Source of the DNA: DASQPE01 sp964519805
GTDB lineage: Bacteria > Gemmatimonadota > Gemmatimonadetes > Gemmatimonadales > GWC2-71-9
DNA: 63,090 bases
Direction of reading: 5' to 3'
Assembly: GCA_964519805.1 (NCBI GenBank)
Contig: CAZFKN010000004.1
Location: 1-63,090, forward strand
How positions within the stretch are numbered: the first letter of the stretch is position 1; each line of letters opens with the position of its first letter. A model generated the notes under the pieces. That model saw only the letters and a list, made by a program, of their open reading frames with translations. It searched no databases and was not told the origin of the DNA. Made by a program: the position numbers and the translations under genes. Below are positions 38,658 through 47,359 of the stretch, piece after piece.

Positions 38658-41270
38658 CTACTTGCCGCCGCCCGTCCCTCGCACGACGCCCTCCGCGCGA
38701 GCGAGCCCCTTCAGGTGCGCCGCGGCGAGGGCCTGCACCTGCTCGATCGACACTTGCCGGTATGCGGCTCCCGGATCGGCCAGCTCCCGGAGTCCGTCGC
38801 CCACGAGCCAGGCCTCCAGCACCTCGCCGGCGACGCTGGTCGCGTGCTGCCGTCTCACCTCTGCCTGTCCTGACAGGTAGTTCACCGCCTGCGTCAGCTC
38901 GGTCGTCGTCACCGGCTCTCGCACGAACCGCTCCAGCTCTTCCAGCATGGCGGCGCGCGCCTCCGCCTCGCGCTCGGGCGACGTGGCGATATAGGAGACG
39001 AGCGCGCCGGCACGGCCCTTTTGCCAGGATGACGCGAGTACCGTGTAGGCCAGCGATCTCCGATCGCGTAGCGCCTCGAATATCCGGCCCCCCAGCCCGC
39101 TCGCGACCGCCGCCCAGACCTCGGCGGTGAAGCGCTCGGGGCTCCGGCGATCCGGACCGCGGAAGACCATCGCGAGTGCGGTCTGGGCCTTGTCCCGGCG
39201 CACCACCCGCTCCCGCGGCCGCGAGTCGAGGGTCCACTCGAGCGACGTGAGCGCCGGCGCGGCCGCTCGCGCCGGTAGACTCTCGAACACGCCGGCGAGC
39301 ACGTCAGCCGCGGACTCCGGGGTGACGTCGCCGACGGCGACGATGACCGCACGGGCAGCGAGCAGTGTCTGCTCGTGCCACCGTCGGGCGTCGCTGCCGG
39401 CGAGGTCGACCAGGGTCTCGGGCAGGCCCGTGATCGGAAGCCCGTAGCCCGCGTCGCCGAACGCTTCCGCGAAGGCGAGCTGGAACGGATAGCGGAACAT
39501 GTCGTCCGCGACCTGCCGCGCTTCCGCGACGAGCAGGTCGCGCTCGGCGGCCACGTCCTGATCGGCGAGTGCCGGCGTCCGGTGCACGGCGTCGATCAGG
39601 GCCGCCGCGTCCCCCAGCCGTTCCGCCAGCGCCGTCAGCCCCACGCCCGTCCAGTCAGAGGTCAACCCCGCCCCAAGCGTACCGCCCAGCCGCTCGGCCG
39701 CGAACGCCAGGCCGCCGGCGTCGAGGCCGGCGGCGCCACGGAGCCCGCTTCGCACCGTGAGCGCGCCTAAGCCCGCCTGCCCGGGCGGATCGAACTCCAG
39801 ACGCGGTATGTAGAGGCCGAGGTTGACGGTGGGAACACCCCGCTTGCGACGGATCAGCAGATCGGCGCCCGGAAGCGAGACGTGCAGCACCTCCGACTCG
39901 ACGCTCCCGCGCACCGCGCGGCTCCCGGGCGGTGATGGTGCGGACCCCACCGGCCCCCTCGTCGGGGGAAGCGCCGTGACCGCGAAGGTCCGGGCAAGTT
40001 GGTCCGCGGTGAGCTCCATGCCGGCGTCCCGCGGGAGGTAGGCGACCGCCGAGACCGCTTCCGGATCGAGATAGCCCGCCGCGACGGTCCTCACGTCGTC
40101 GGCCGAGGCCGCGACAAGCGCCGCGTACTCCCGGTCAAGCACGCTGACGTCCTCGAGGGCTTCCGCCGCCGCCAGCGCCGCGGCACGCCCTTCCATCGAC
40201 TCGAGCCGGCGCGCCCAGCGGGTGAGGAGGAGCGTCTTTGCCCGGTCCAGATCCGCCGCGGACGGCCCGGCCAGCCCCAGTCGGGCCGTGGCCTGTGCGA
40301 TCCCCTCGACAGCGCCCGGCACGCGCTCCGCCTCGAGATCGGCCGTGATGCCGAAGACCCCGAGCTCGGTCGGCGAGTAGTTATAGGCGGCGATCGACGT
40401 CACGACGCCGGTCTCCCGGAGGGACCGCTGGAGCCAGCTGCCGCGACCCGCGGCGAGTACCGCCGCGGCTACGTCGAGGGAGGCCGCATCCGGATGCAGG
40501 GGTGGCACCGTGCGCCAGCCGACCGCAAGCTCGGCCTGGCTCACATCGCCCCGAAGCGTGCGCGCCCGAACGTCTCGTCGAGGCGGCTCGTCGGGCGACG
40601 GGTCGCGGGCGCCCGGCGCTGGAGCCCAGCCCTGGTAGGCCTCTCGCGCCATGGCCAGCGCCTGCCCCGGCTCGACCGCTCCCACGATCGCCACGATCGT
40701 GCGCTCCGGCACGTAGCGCGACTGGTAGTAGGCCCAGAGATCATCCCGCGTGAGGCGGGCGAGGTCGGCCTCGTAACCGATCCGCCACCGGCGAATCCGG
40801 TGGCGGTCGAACATGATCTCGTGCAGCGTCTCGTAGGCGACCGCCCCGGCATTGTCGAGCTTGCGCTTCGCCTCCTGGATGATCACGCGAAGCTCGCGGG
40901 CCAGCTCGTCGGCGTCGATCAGGGAGTTCCGGAGCGCGTCGCTCTGAATGTCGAGCGCGGCCGCGAGGGCGTCGGCCGGCAGCACGGTGAAATACGCCGT
41001 GTGGTCGTAGCTCGTGCTGGCGTTCAGATAACCGCCGGCGGCTTTGGTCTCGCGCGCCACCGCCCCGACGCCCCGACGCTTGGTCCCCTTGAAGAACATG
41101 TGCTCCAGCACGTGCGAGATGCCGACCCACCGGTCCGGCTCGTCGAAGAATCCCGCCTTCACGTGCGTGACCACCGCCACGACCGGTGCGGAGTCATCGC
41201 GCTGGGCCAGCAGCGTGAGCCCGTTGGGGAGCACTTCGCGCACGGCGCCGGCGGACCAGCGCTCGGTCAT
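38658..41270 (-). CDS. Fused two-module M16 zinc peptidase (active plus inactive half)
   Basis: The 870-residue protein joins two M16 modules that in many bacteria are separate chains. The first has the inverted zinc motif H53-V-L-E56-H57 (HVLEHMFFKGT) and the downstream Glu in VIIQEAKRKLDN. The second (from about residue 435) keeps the fold but has no H-x-x-E-H (GLGALTVRSGLRG in its place), as expected for the non-catalytic partner that completes the chamber; its R/Y pair near FEALRDRRSLAYTVLASSWQ is the usual substrate-binding motif. No signal peptide is visible. It is encoded behind an ABC transporter and TPR protein in an operon with 4-base overlaps, which suggests peptide processing linked to transport. 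Confidence 0.92.
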   Translation of the reverse strand: MTERWSAGAVREVLPNGLTLLAQRDDSAPVVAVVTHVKAGFFDEPDRWVGISHVLEHMFFKGTKRRGVGAVARETKAAGGYLNASTSYDHTAYFTVLPADALAAALDIQSDALRNSLIDADELARELRVIIQEAKRKLDNAGAVAYETLHEIMFDRHRIRRWRIGYEADLARLTRDDLWAYYQSRYVPERTIVAIVGAVEPGQALAMAREAYQGWAPAPGARDPSPDEPPRRDVRARTLRGDVSQAELAVGWRTVPPLHPDAASLDVAAAVLAAGRGSWLQRSLRETGVVTSIAAYNYSPTELGVFGITADLEAERVPGAVEGIAQATARLGLAGPSAADLDRAKTLLLTRWARRLESMEGRAAALAAAEALEDVSVLDREYAALVAASADDVRTVAAGYLDPEAVSAVAYLPRDAGMELTADQLARTFAVTALPPTRGPVGSAPSPPGSRAVRGSVESEVLHVSLPGADLLIRRKRGVPTVNLGLYIPRLEFDPPGQAGLGALTVRSGLRGAAGLDAGGLAFAAERLGGTLGAGLTSDWTGVGLTALAERLGDAAALIDAVHRTPALADQDVAAERDLLVAEARQVADDMFRYPFQLAFAEAFGDAGYGLPITGLPETLVDLAGSDARRWHEQTLLAARAVIVAVGDVTPESAADVLAGVFESLPARAAAPALTSLEWTLDSRPRERVVRRDKAQTALAMVFRGPDRRSPERFTAEVWAAVASGLGGRIFEALRDRRSLAYTVLASSWQKGRAGALVSYIATSPEREAEARAAMLEELERFVREPVTTTELTQAVNYLSGQAEVRRQHATSVAGEVLEAWLVGDGLRELADPGAAYRQVSIEQVQALAAAHLKGLARAEGVVRGTGGGK

Positions 41271-41977
41271 TCGCGCGCCCCCCGAGCGAGCGGGCGCCAG
41301 CGGAGCAACGCGAGCGCTCCGAGCACCGCGAGGGATCCGTACACCAGTACGTGAACCAGCGCAGGCCCGTTCGGCAGAGGATCGCCCAGGCGAAGCAGGG
41401 GACGGGGAGGAAGAATCACGTCGAGCACCACGCCGATGGGTCCCCGCTCCACGCCGATCCCGCGCGCCATTCTTACGAGGGTTTGCCAGGCGAGCAATGC
41501 CGCTACCGCGAGCCAGTCTCCCCGGATCAGCGTGGACATGAGGAACACGAGGCCACCGATGACGAGATAAAGCAGCGCCAGTCTGGCAAAGAACGCCGGA
41601 CCAAGCAACGCCAGGTCGAATCGGCTCGCGATCGTCTGGGCGACGACGGCGGTCCCAACGAAGACGGCGACCGCCCCGATCAGCCAGCGCTGGAGATAGT
41701 AGAGCGGCGGGCTTACCGGCTTCGCGAACAGCGTGCGCTGGTGGCCGATCGCGAAGTCGGCGCTGACGATTCCGCCGGTTGCGAGCAACGTGAGGGTGAT
41801 CGCCGTCCAATTGAGGGCCTCGAGGCAGGCGGCCTGAGCTACGTCTCCGACGGGGCCTACCACCTGGATGTTGCTCACGAGCAATGCGGCGACGACGGTC
41901 AGCGCCGCCATCCAGATCCCGGCCCCCAGGGCCAGATCGCGGACCATCCAACCGGCGTATCGCGTGGGGAGCCTCAT
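41267..41977 (-). CDS. ABC transporter permease, six-helix type
   Basis: The 236-residue protein has six hydrophobic stretches (WMVRDLALGAGIWMAALTVV; ALNWTAITLTLLATGGIVSA; YYLQRWLIGAVAVFVGTAVV; ARLALLYLVIGGLVFLMSTL; DWLAVAALLAWQTL; VLVYGSLAVLGALALL). It looks like an ABC-2-type permease. Its ATG overlaps the end of the ATPase gene and its stop overlaps the M16 start, so all are co-translated. Substrate unknown. Confidence 0.8.
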   Translation of the reverse strand: MRLPTRYAGWMVRDLALGAGIWMAALTVVAALLVSNIQVVGPVGDVAQAACLEALNWTAITLTLLATGGIVSADFAIGHQRTLFAKPVSPPLYYLQRWLIGAVAVFVGTAVVAQTIASRFDLALLGPAFFARLALLYLVIGGLVFLMSTLIRGDWLAVAALLAWQTLVRMARGIGVERGPIGVVLDVILPPRPLLRLGDPLPNGPALVHVLVYGSLAVLGALALLRWRPLARGARE

Positions 41978-42897
41978 CGGTCCCCCCCCACCGCCGCCCG
42001 GAACTCGCTCTCCAGCCTGCTCTCCTCGGGCGCGAATGCCGTGACTACCGCCCCAGCCGACAGCAGCTCGGCGAGGCCGCGGTTGAGTGCGTCGAGCTCG
42101 CCGCGGATCCGCCACTCGGTCTGGCGCCCCTCGATGGCGGCGGCATCCGGGAAGACGCGGACCAGCGCGGGATGCGCCGCGCCGAGGGCCAACCGGTACC
42201 CGACCGCCACGCCCGAAGAAGGAACCGCGCCAGCGCCTGCCGTGACGATCCGCTCCACCCGCCCCTGGTGGAGGATCAGCACCCGGTCGGCGAGGCGCTC
42301 CAGCTCATCCAGATTGTGCGACGCGATCAGGATCAGGCGAGAGGGGCGCCGCAGCTCGCGGACGGTGTCACGGAAGCGCTGGGTCCAGACCGGATCGAGC
42401 CCGTGCGTGGGCTCGTCGAGAACGACGAGATCGTTGTCGCCGGCCAGGGCCTGGGCGAGGCCGAGGCGCTGAAGATTGCCTTTGGACAGCTCCCGCACAC
42501 GCTTGGTCCGCTGGTCGGCAAGCCCGAAGTCTGCGAGCAGCGCCTCGACCCGCTCGGGCACGCGCCGGGACGCCACCTCGGCGAGCAGGGCGTAGCGCCG
42601 GAGCGCTGCGTCCACCGACCAGCGCCCCGGAATAGCAACCAGCTCGGCCAAATACCCGGCCCCGTGCCGCTCCACCCAGGCGCGCGGGGGCACGCCCTCG
42701 ACCAGCAGCGTGCCCCGCGTCGGGTACAGGTAGCCGAGGAGCAGCGAGATGAGCGTGGTTTTCCCGGCGCCGTTCGGGCCCGCAACACCGACGACCTCAC
42801 CCCGCGCGAGCGTCAAGGTGAGGTCATCAAGCGCCGGCACTACCCGGCCACCGAGGAGCGAGCGATAGGTTTTGGCGAGGCCCTGCAGCTCGATCAC
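41974..42897 (-). CDS. ABC transporter ATP-binding protein
   Basis: The 307-residue ATPase has Walker A VAGPNGAGKTTLISLLLGYL (residues about 35-55), signature ELSKGNLQRLGLAQALAG (LSKGN in place of LSGGQ), Walker B LVVLDEPTHGLDPV and an H-loop region (LILIASHNLDE). A C-terminal regulatory part follows from about residue 215. The architecture is that of ABC-2 type exporters. It overlaps both the permease downstream and the TPR gene upstream by four bases, forming one transport unit. Confidence 0.9.
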   Translation of the reverse strand: MIELQGLAKTYRSLLGGRVVPALDDLTLTLARGEVVGVAGPNGAGKTTLISLLLGYLYPTRGTLLVEGVPPRAWVERHGAGYLAELVAIPGRWSVDAALRRYALLAEVASRRVPERVEALLADFGLADQRTKRVRELSKGNLQRLGLAQALAGDNDLVVLDEPTHGLDPVWTQRFRDTVRELRRPSRLILIASHNLDELERLADRVLILHQGRVERIVTAGAGAVPSSGVAVGYRLALGAAHPALVRVFPDAAAIEGRQTEWRIRGELDALNRGLAELLSAGAVVTAFAPEESRLESEFRAAVGGDR

Positions 42898-44021
42898 TGG
42901 ATGATGCGCAGGACCCCCGCCTCGGCGCTGCCACGGATGAACGCCTCAGCGTCCGTCACCGGGATGACGACGCCGGTTTCCGCGCGACCCCGCCGAGCGA
43001 GGCCGACCATGAATTCGGTGAGCGATGCGTCGGCCCACTCGCGGTCGGCCGCCTTCATCTGCAGGAGAATCTCTTCCCAGGTCCCGTTGAACGTGTGTCC
43101 GGCGAGCGTGCCGATCGAGTGCGTGTCACCCGGGGGCACCTGGCCCGGGCGCCGCTGCATGGCGTGCAGCTCGGTGAGCAGCGTGCCGAACAGCTCCAGC
43201 TGGTGCGGGTCGCGTATCGAGCCGTCCGGCTGCTGTGCCTCGACCTCGGCGAGCAGGAGATCCACCGTGTCCGGATCACCGGCAACCTCGCCCAGGCGCT
43301 GGAGCCACGGTTGCAGCTCCGGGTCGTCGTCGCGCAGCCGATAAACCGACTTCTTCAGCTCGATGTGCCGCCAGATGCCCAGCTCGTCGTAGTGCTCCTC
43401 CGGCCGGGTCTTTTCCAGGTGGTGGAGCGCCGCCTCCGATTCCCCCCGGTCGTACAGCATGTTGGCCAGATAGATCCGCGCTTCCGCGAACTCCGGCTCC
43501 AGCTCGAGCGCCCGGCGCAGCCAGAACAGCGCGCTGCTGTCGTTGCCCAGGCGATGATAGGCATACCCGAGACAGGCGGCCGCGTCGGGTGATTCCGGCT
43601 GCGCGATCGCGGCGAAATCGAAGAACCGTTGCGCCGGGCCGATCAGCGACTCGCGAAAGAGCGCCCGCCCGACTTGCAGCATCAGCTCGTGGTCATCCTT
43701 GAAGCCGAGCAACACGATCCGCTCGAACGCCCGGAGGGCGCCGACCCGCTCGCCCAGCTTGAGCAGCGTCTCCCCCAGCCCGGCGAGGCCGTCCTCGTGA
43801 TCGGGGTCGAGCGAGAGCGCCCGCTCGAAGCTGCGTCGGGCCCAGGCATACTCCTCCCGCGCCAGTTGGGCGTAGGCGAGACCGATGTGGAGTTCGACCG
43901 CGTGGGGGTAGAGGGAGAGTCCCTCCCGGAGAAGAGCGACCGCGTCGTCGTAGTGACCTTCGTTGTAGAGCTGATGGGCTTGTTCGTCGAAATCGTCGGA
44001 GCTGCGGAATGCATCCGACAT
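42894..44021 (-). CDS. Tetratricopeptide-repeat protein
   Basis: The 375-residue protein has about six TPRs in the first 220 residues, for example AHQLYNEGHYDDAVALLREG, LHIGLAYAQLAREEYAWARR, GLAGLGETLLKLGERVGALR and ACLGYAYHRLGNDSSALFWL. The C-terminal 150 residues form a different, unrecognised domain (HTFNGTWEEILLQMKAADRE). No signal peptide. It is the first gene of the minus-strand operon TPR-ATPase-permease-M16 and would act as an adaptor; its partner is unknown. Divergent from the tetR operon. Confidence 0.85.
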   Translation of the reverse strand: MSDAFRSSDDFDEQAHQLYNEGHYDDAVALLREGLSLYPHAVELHIGLAYAQLAREEYAWARRSFERALSLDPDHEDGLAGLGETLLKLGERVGALRAFERIVLLGFKDDHELMLQVGRALFRESLIGPAQRFFDFAAIAQPESPDAAACLGYAYHRLGNDSSALFWLRRALELEPEFAEARIYLANMLYDRGESEAALHHLEKTRPEEHYDELGIWRHIELKKSVYRLRDDDPELQPWLQRLGEVAGDPDTVDLLLAEVEAQQPDGSIRDPHQLELFGTLLTELHAMQRRPGQVPPGDTHSIGTLAGHTFNGTWEEILLQMKAADREWADASLTEFMVGLARRGRAETGVVIPVTDAEAFIRGSAEAGVLRIIQ

Positions 44022-44176
44022 CGGCTGGGCCTCCCCGGGTCTTTGGACTCAATACTAGGACGTCGCGGTGCCGGGAGCAAGGGAAACCGGCGTTCGGCTG
44101 AGGTCGGGATCGTGGACGCCTAATTACGCGCCGGGCCGCCGGTTAGGCGGCTGCGCGCGAGGTGCGACGTCGGCAC

Positions 44177-44218
44177 TTGACGGAGACTGATTTGTCGATA
44201 TCTTACTGACCGGTCAGT
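44177..44218 (+). promoter_or_regulatory. Promoter and TetR operator of the efflux operon
   Basis: TTGACG (44177-44182) and TATCTT (44199-44204), 16 bases apart, form a promoter. A perfect 14-base palindrome ACTGACCGGTCAGT follows at 44205-44218, directly at the transcription start and 22 bases before the regulator's ATG. The position is ideal for repression by the TetR protein encoded next, giving autoregulation of the whole pump operon. Confidence 0.75.
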
Positions 44219-44239
44219 TACTAAACAGAGGCGATCCGC

Positions 44240-44899
44240 ATGTCAGACGAAGCCAGCGCTGCTAGCACTGCCCCCCGGTGGCAACGCCGCCCCGAGGCCC
44301 GGCCGGAAGAAATTCTCGACGCGGCTCTCGAGGTATTCGGCGAGCACGGTTTTGCGCAGGCCAAGCTCGAGGATGTCGCGCGCCTGGCAGGCGTCAGCAA
44401 GGGGACGCTCTACCTGTACTTCGATTCCAAGGAAACGCTCTTCCGGGAAATGGTGCAAGCGAAAGCCGTCGCGGCGGTGCGCGAAAGCGAGGCCTTCGTC
44501 GAGGCGTTCCAAGGCTCGAGCCGCGATCTCCTGGTCGAGCTGATGAAGCGCAAGTACGCCATCATGCGGGATCAGCAGCTCAGCCGCATCAGCAAGCTGG
44601 TGCAGTCGGAGCTCCAGCGGTTCCCGGAGCTGGCGCACTTCTACGTGCAGGAGGTCATCCTGCCGGCTCGCCGCCTGGTCGAGCGGATTCTCGACCGGGG
44701 TGTGGCTGCGGGCGAGTTCCGGCGCACCAGCCACGGGTTCGCCACGCGCGGCCTGCCGATGCTGCTGATCCAGGCGACCCAGACGCAGTGCTTCTTCCAG
44801 CAGTTCGACCCTGAAGCGCTGAGCGACGAGCAGACGCTCGAAGGTCTCGTCGACTTCGCGCTGAACGGCGTGCTGGCCCGCCCCGAACCCGCACGCTAG
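44240..44899 (+). CDS. TetR/AcrR-family repressor of the efflux operon
   Basis: The 219-residue regulator has the TetR HTH at residues about 20-65 (EEILDAALEVFGEHGFAQAK, then LEDVARLAGVSKGTLYLYFD and SKETLFREMVQ). A C-terminal ligand-binding domain follows (LVELMKRKYAIMRDQQLSRI; QEVILPARRLVERILDRGVA). It is the first gene before tolC, HlyD and MFS genes, with a palindromic operator upstream. It probably releases DNA on binding a pump substrate. Confidence 0.92.
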   Translation: MSDEASAASTAPRWQRRPEARPEEILDAALEVFGEHGFAQAKLEDVARLAGVSKGTLYLYFDSKETLFREMVQAKAVAAVRESEAFVEAFQGSSRDLLVELMKRKYAIMRDQQLSRISKLVQSELQRFPELAHFYVQEVILPARRLVERILDRGVAAGEFRRTSHGFATRGLPMLLIQATQTQCFFQQFDPEALSDEQTLEGLVDFALNGVLARPEPAR

Positions 44900-44905
44900 C
44901 CCGCC

Positions 44906-46228
44906 ATGCGCCCTTGCACCTCCCTCTTCCTGCTGACGTTGCTTGCCGCGCCACTGGCCGCACAGCAGCCAGCCGCTACGCCGGGAGCCTCAGGTCCGTT
45001 GACGTTGCTCGACGCGATTCGGATCGGCCGCGAGCGCGGCGTCGCCGCGACGCTCGCGCAGCTCAATGCCCGTGTCGCCAACGACCGGATCGGCGACCGT
45101 CGGGCCGATCTGCTGCCCAACATCGCGGGGGCGGCGAACTACTCGCGCCAGACCGAGAACCTCTCCGAGTTCGGCATCACGTTCCCCGGTTTCCCCGAGG
45201 TGACCGACCCGTTCTCGCTCTGGCGTTTTCGGGTCGGCGCCTCGCAGACCCTGTTCGACGCGGCCGCCTTCGCCCGGCTGCGCGCCGCCCGCGACAGCGC
45301 TGCCGCCGCCGGCCTCGACGCCCGAGCCGTCGGTGAGCTTGCCGGCGCTACCGCCGGCCTCGCCTATCTGCGGGTGTTGAGCGCCCGCGAGACCGTTCGC
45401 GCTCGTGAAGCCGACAGCGTCGTCGCAGCGACGCTGCTCGACCAGGCTCGCCAGCTGGTCGCGGCAGGCGTGAGTCCCACGATCGACGCCACCCGGAGCG
45501 AGGTGAGCTATGGCGCCGTGCGCACCGAGCTGGAGCTTGCTCGGAACGCCGTCGATCGGACACGTCTGGACCTCCTTCGCGCGTTGGACCTGGCGCCGGG
45601 CGCCAGACTGGAGCTGACCGACTCGCTGGGCCTGGGCGTGGTCGATCTGCCCCTCGATCCCGATGAGGCCGGTCGCTACGCACGCGAGCGCCGCGCCGAA
45701 CTCGAAGCCGAGCGGAGCCGGACCGCAGCCATCCGTCGCACGCTCACGGCGATCAAGGCCGAGAACCTCCCGAGTGTCGGGCTGAGCGGGTACTACCAGC
45801 AGTCCGGGACGTCGATGGATGATCTCGCCGGGACCTACCAGGTCCAGCTCGGCGTGAGCGTTCCCATCCTGGATGGCTTCCGGCGGCAGTCGCGTGCCCG
45901 CGAGCAGCAGACGCGACTCGACGCCCAGTTGGTGCGGGAGCGCGATCTGGGCAACCAGGTCGAGACCGAAGCGCGCCAGGCCGTGCTCGACGTCGCGTCC
46001 GCCCGCCAGCAAGTGGCGATCGCAGCCGACCGGCTCCGTCTCGCGGAGCAGGAGCTGTCACAGGCGGACGAGCGATTCCGCGCGGGAGTTGCCGGCAGCG
46101 TGGAAACCACCAACGCCCAGAGCGCGGTCATCGCAGCCCGGGACGCGTTGATTCAGGCGCGCGTCAACTACGGCACCGCCCGCGTGAGCGCGTACCGAGC
46201 GCTCGGCATCATCGATCACCTGCAGTAA
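44906..46228 (+). CDS. TolC-family outer-membrane efflux channel
   Basis: The 440-residue protein has a signal peptide (SLFLLTLLAAPLAAQQ) and two OEP repeats with long helices and short strands: the first repeat LTLLDAIRIGRERGVAATLA to about residue 210, the second DPDEAGRYARERRAELEAER to the end. It would form a trimeric tunnel through the outer membrane, docking on the membrane-fusion protein and MFS pump. It begins 6 bases after tetR and ends 25 bases before the HlyD gene. Confidence 0.9.
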   Translation: MRPCTSLFLLTLLAAPLAAQQPAATPGASGPLTLLDAIRIGRERGVAATLAQLNARVANDRIGDRRADLLPNIAGAANYSRQTENLSEFGITFPGFPEVTDPFSLWRFRVGASQTLFDAAAFARLRAARDSAAAAGLDARAVGELAGATAGLAYLRVLSARETVRAREADSVVAATLLDQARQLVAAGVSPTIDATRSEVSYGAVRTELELARNAVDRTRLDLLRALDLAPGARLELTDSLGLGVVDLPLDPDEAGRYARERRAELEAERSRTAAIRRTLTAIKAENLPSVGLSGYYQQSGTSMDDLAGTYQVQLGVSVPILDGFRRQSRAREQQTRLDAQLVRERDLGNQVETEARQAVLDVASARQQVAIAADRLRLAEQELSQADERFRAGVAGSVETTNAQSAVIAARDALIQARVNYGTARVSAYRALGIIDHLQ

Positions 46229-46253
46229 TCGGACACGAACCGAGACGCATCCC

Positions 46254-47351
46254 ATGGCTACCGATATCGCGATGGATCTCCCCGGCGCCCAGGCCGCCCC
46301 CGAGGTGGGCGCTCGCCGGAAGCGCCTGCCGCTCGTCCTCCTCGGCGCGCTCGTCATCTCCGTCGCCGTCTGGGGCGGCCGCAAGTACATCTACGGCCTG
46401 AGCCACGTCACCACCGACAACGCGCAGCTCGACGGGCACATCACGGTGATCGCGCCCAAGGTCGCGGCATTCGTCTCACGGGTGCTGGTGGACGACAACC
46501 AGCATGTAAAGGCAGGCGACACTCTCGTCGTCCTCGACGATCGGGACCTCCTCGTCCGCCTTCAGCAGGCGGAGGCCGACCTCGCGGACGCGCGTGCCGC
46601 GGCCGGTGGGGCGCACGGTCCCGGTCAGGCCGGCGCGCAGCTGGCGTGGAGTCACGCAGAGCAGGCCAGCGCGCAGGCCAACGTCGTCTCGGCCCAGGCG
46701 GGCTTCAAGCGGGCCGCCGCCGACCTCGACCGGATTCGCGGCCTGGCGGCAAACCGCATTGTCCCGCCGCAGCAGCTCGACGCGGCACAGGCGGCGTACG
46801 ACGCCGCCGCCGCCCAGCTGGAATCCGCGCGCAAGCAGGCCGCTGCCGCGGGTGATCAGGTCTCGGCGTACGGCGCGGCGCTCTCGGGCGCCGGAGCGCG
46901 GCTGGCGGCCGCGGAGGCCGCGGCCGACAACGCGCGGCTTCAGGCCAGCTACGCGCACATCCTAGCCCCGACCGACGGGATCGTCGCCAAACGGAGCGCG
47001 GAGGTCGGGGCGCTGGTCCAGTCGGGCCAGACACTCATGTCGATCGTGCCCGACCACGACGTGTGGGTCACGGCGAACCTCAAGGAGACCCAGCTCGAGC
47101 ATGTCGCTGTCGGTGACAAGGCGACGTTCACCGTGGATGCCTACCCCGGACACGTCTTCCACGGGCACGTCGAGAGCCTGAGCCCCGCGACCGGCGCTCG
47201 CTTTTCGCTGCTCCCGCCGGACAACGCGACCGGAAACTTCACCAAGGTCGTGCAGCGGGTGCCTGTTCGGGTTGCCGTGGACGATGCGCCCGACCTGGCG
47301 CGGCCGTTGCGGCCGGGCATGTCGGCGGTCGTGGACATCGCCACCCGGTAG
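46254..47351 (+). CDS. HlyD/EmrA-type membrane-fusion protein
   Basis: The 365-residue periplasmic adaptor has one membrane helix (LPLVLLGALVISVAVWG), a lipoyl half (HVTTDNAQLDGHITVIAPKV, AAFVSRVLVDDNQHVKAGDT), a long helical hairpin (residues about 105-220, Ala/Gln rich) and the second lipoyl half with a beta-barrel (ILAPTDGIVAKRSAEVGALV, VDAYPGHVFHGHVESLSP). This is EmrA architecture. It bridges the MFS pump and the TolC channel. Confidence 0.92.
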   Translation: MATDIAMDLPGAQAAPEVGARRKRLPLVLLGALVISVAVWGGRKYIYGLSHVTTDNAQLDGHITVIAPKVAAFVSRVLVDDNQHVKAGDTLVVLDDRDLLVRLQQAEADLADARAAAGGAHGPGQAGAQLAWSHAEQASAQANVVSAQAGFKRAAADLDRIRGLAANRIVPPQQLDAAQAAYDAAAAQLESARKQAAAAGDQVSAYGAALSGAGARLAAAEAAADNARLQASYAHILAPTDGIVAKRSAEVGALVQSGQTLMSIVPDHDVWVTANLKETQLEHVAVGDKATFTVDAYPGHVFHGHVESLSPATGARFSLLPPDNATGNFTKVVQRVPVRVAVDDAPDLARPLRPGMSAVVDIATR

Positions 47352-47359
47352 ATCGGCCG

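Noticed and set aside
38658..41270. M16 peptidase called as PqqF
   Set aside because: It belongs to another operon on the other strand and has no pqq-specific feature that I can see; the role is only possible.
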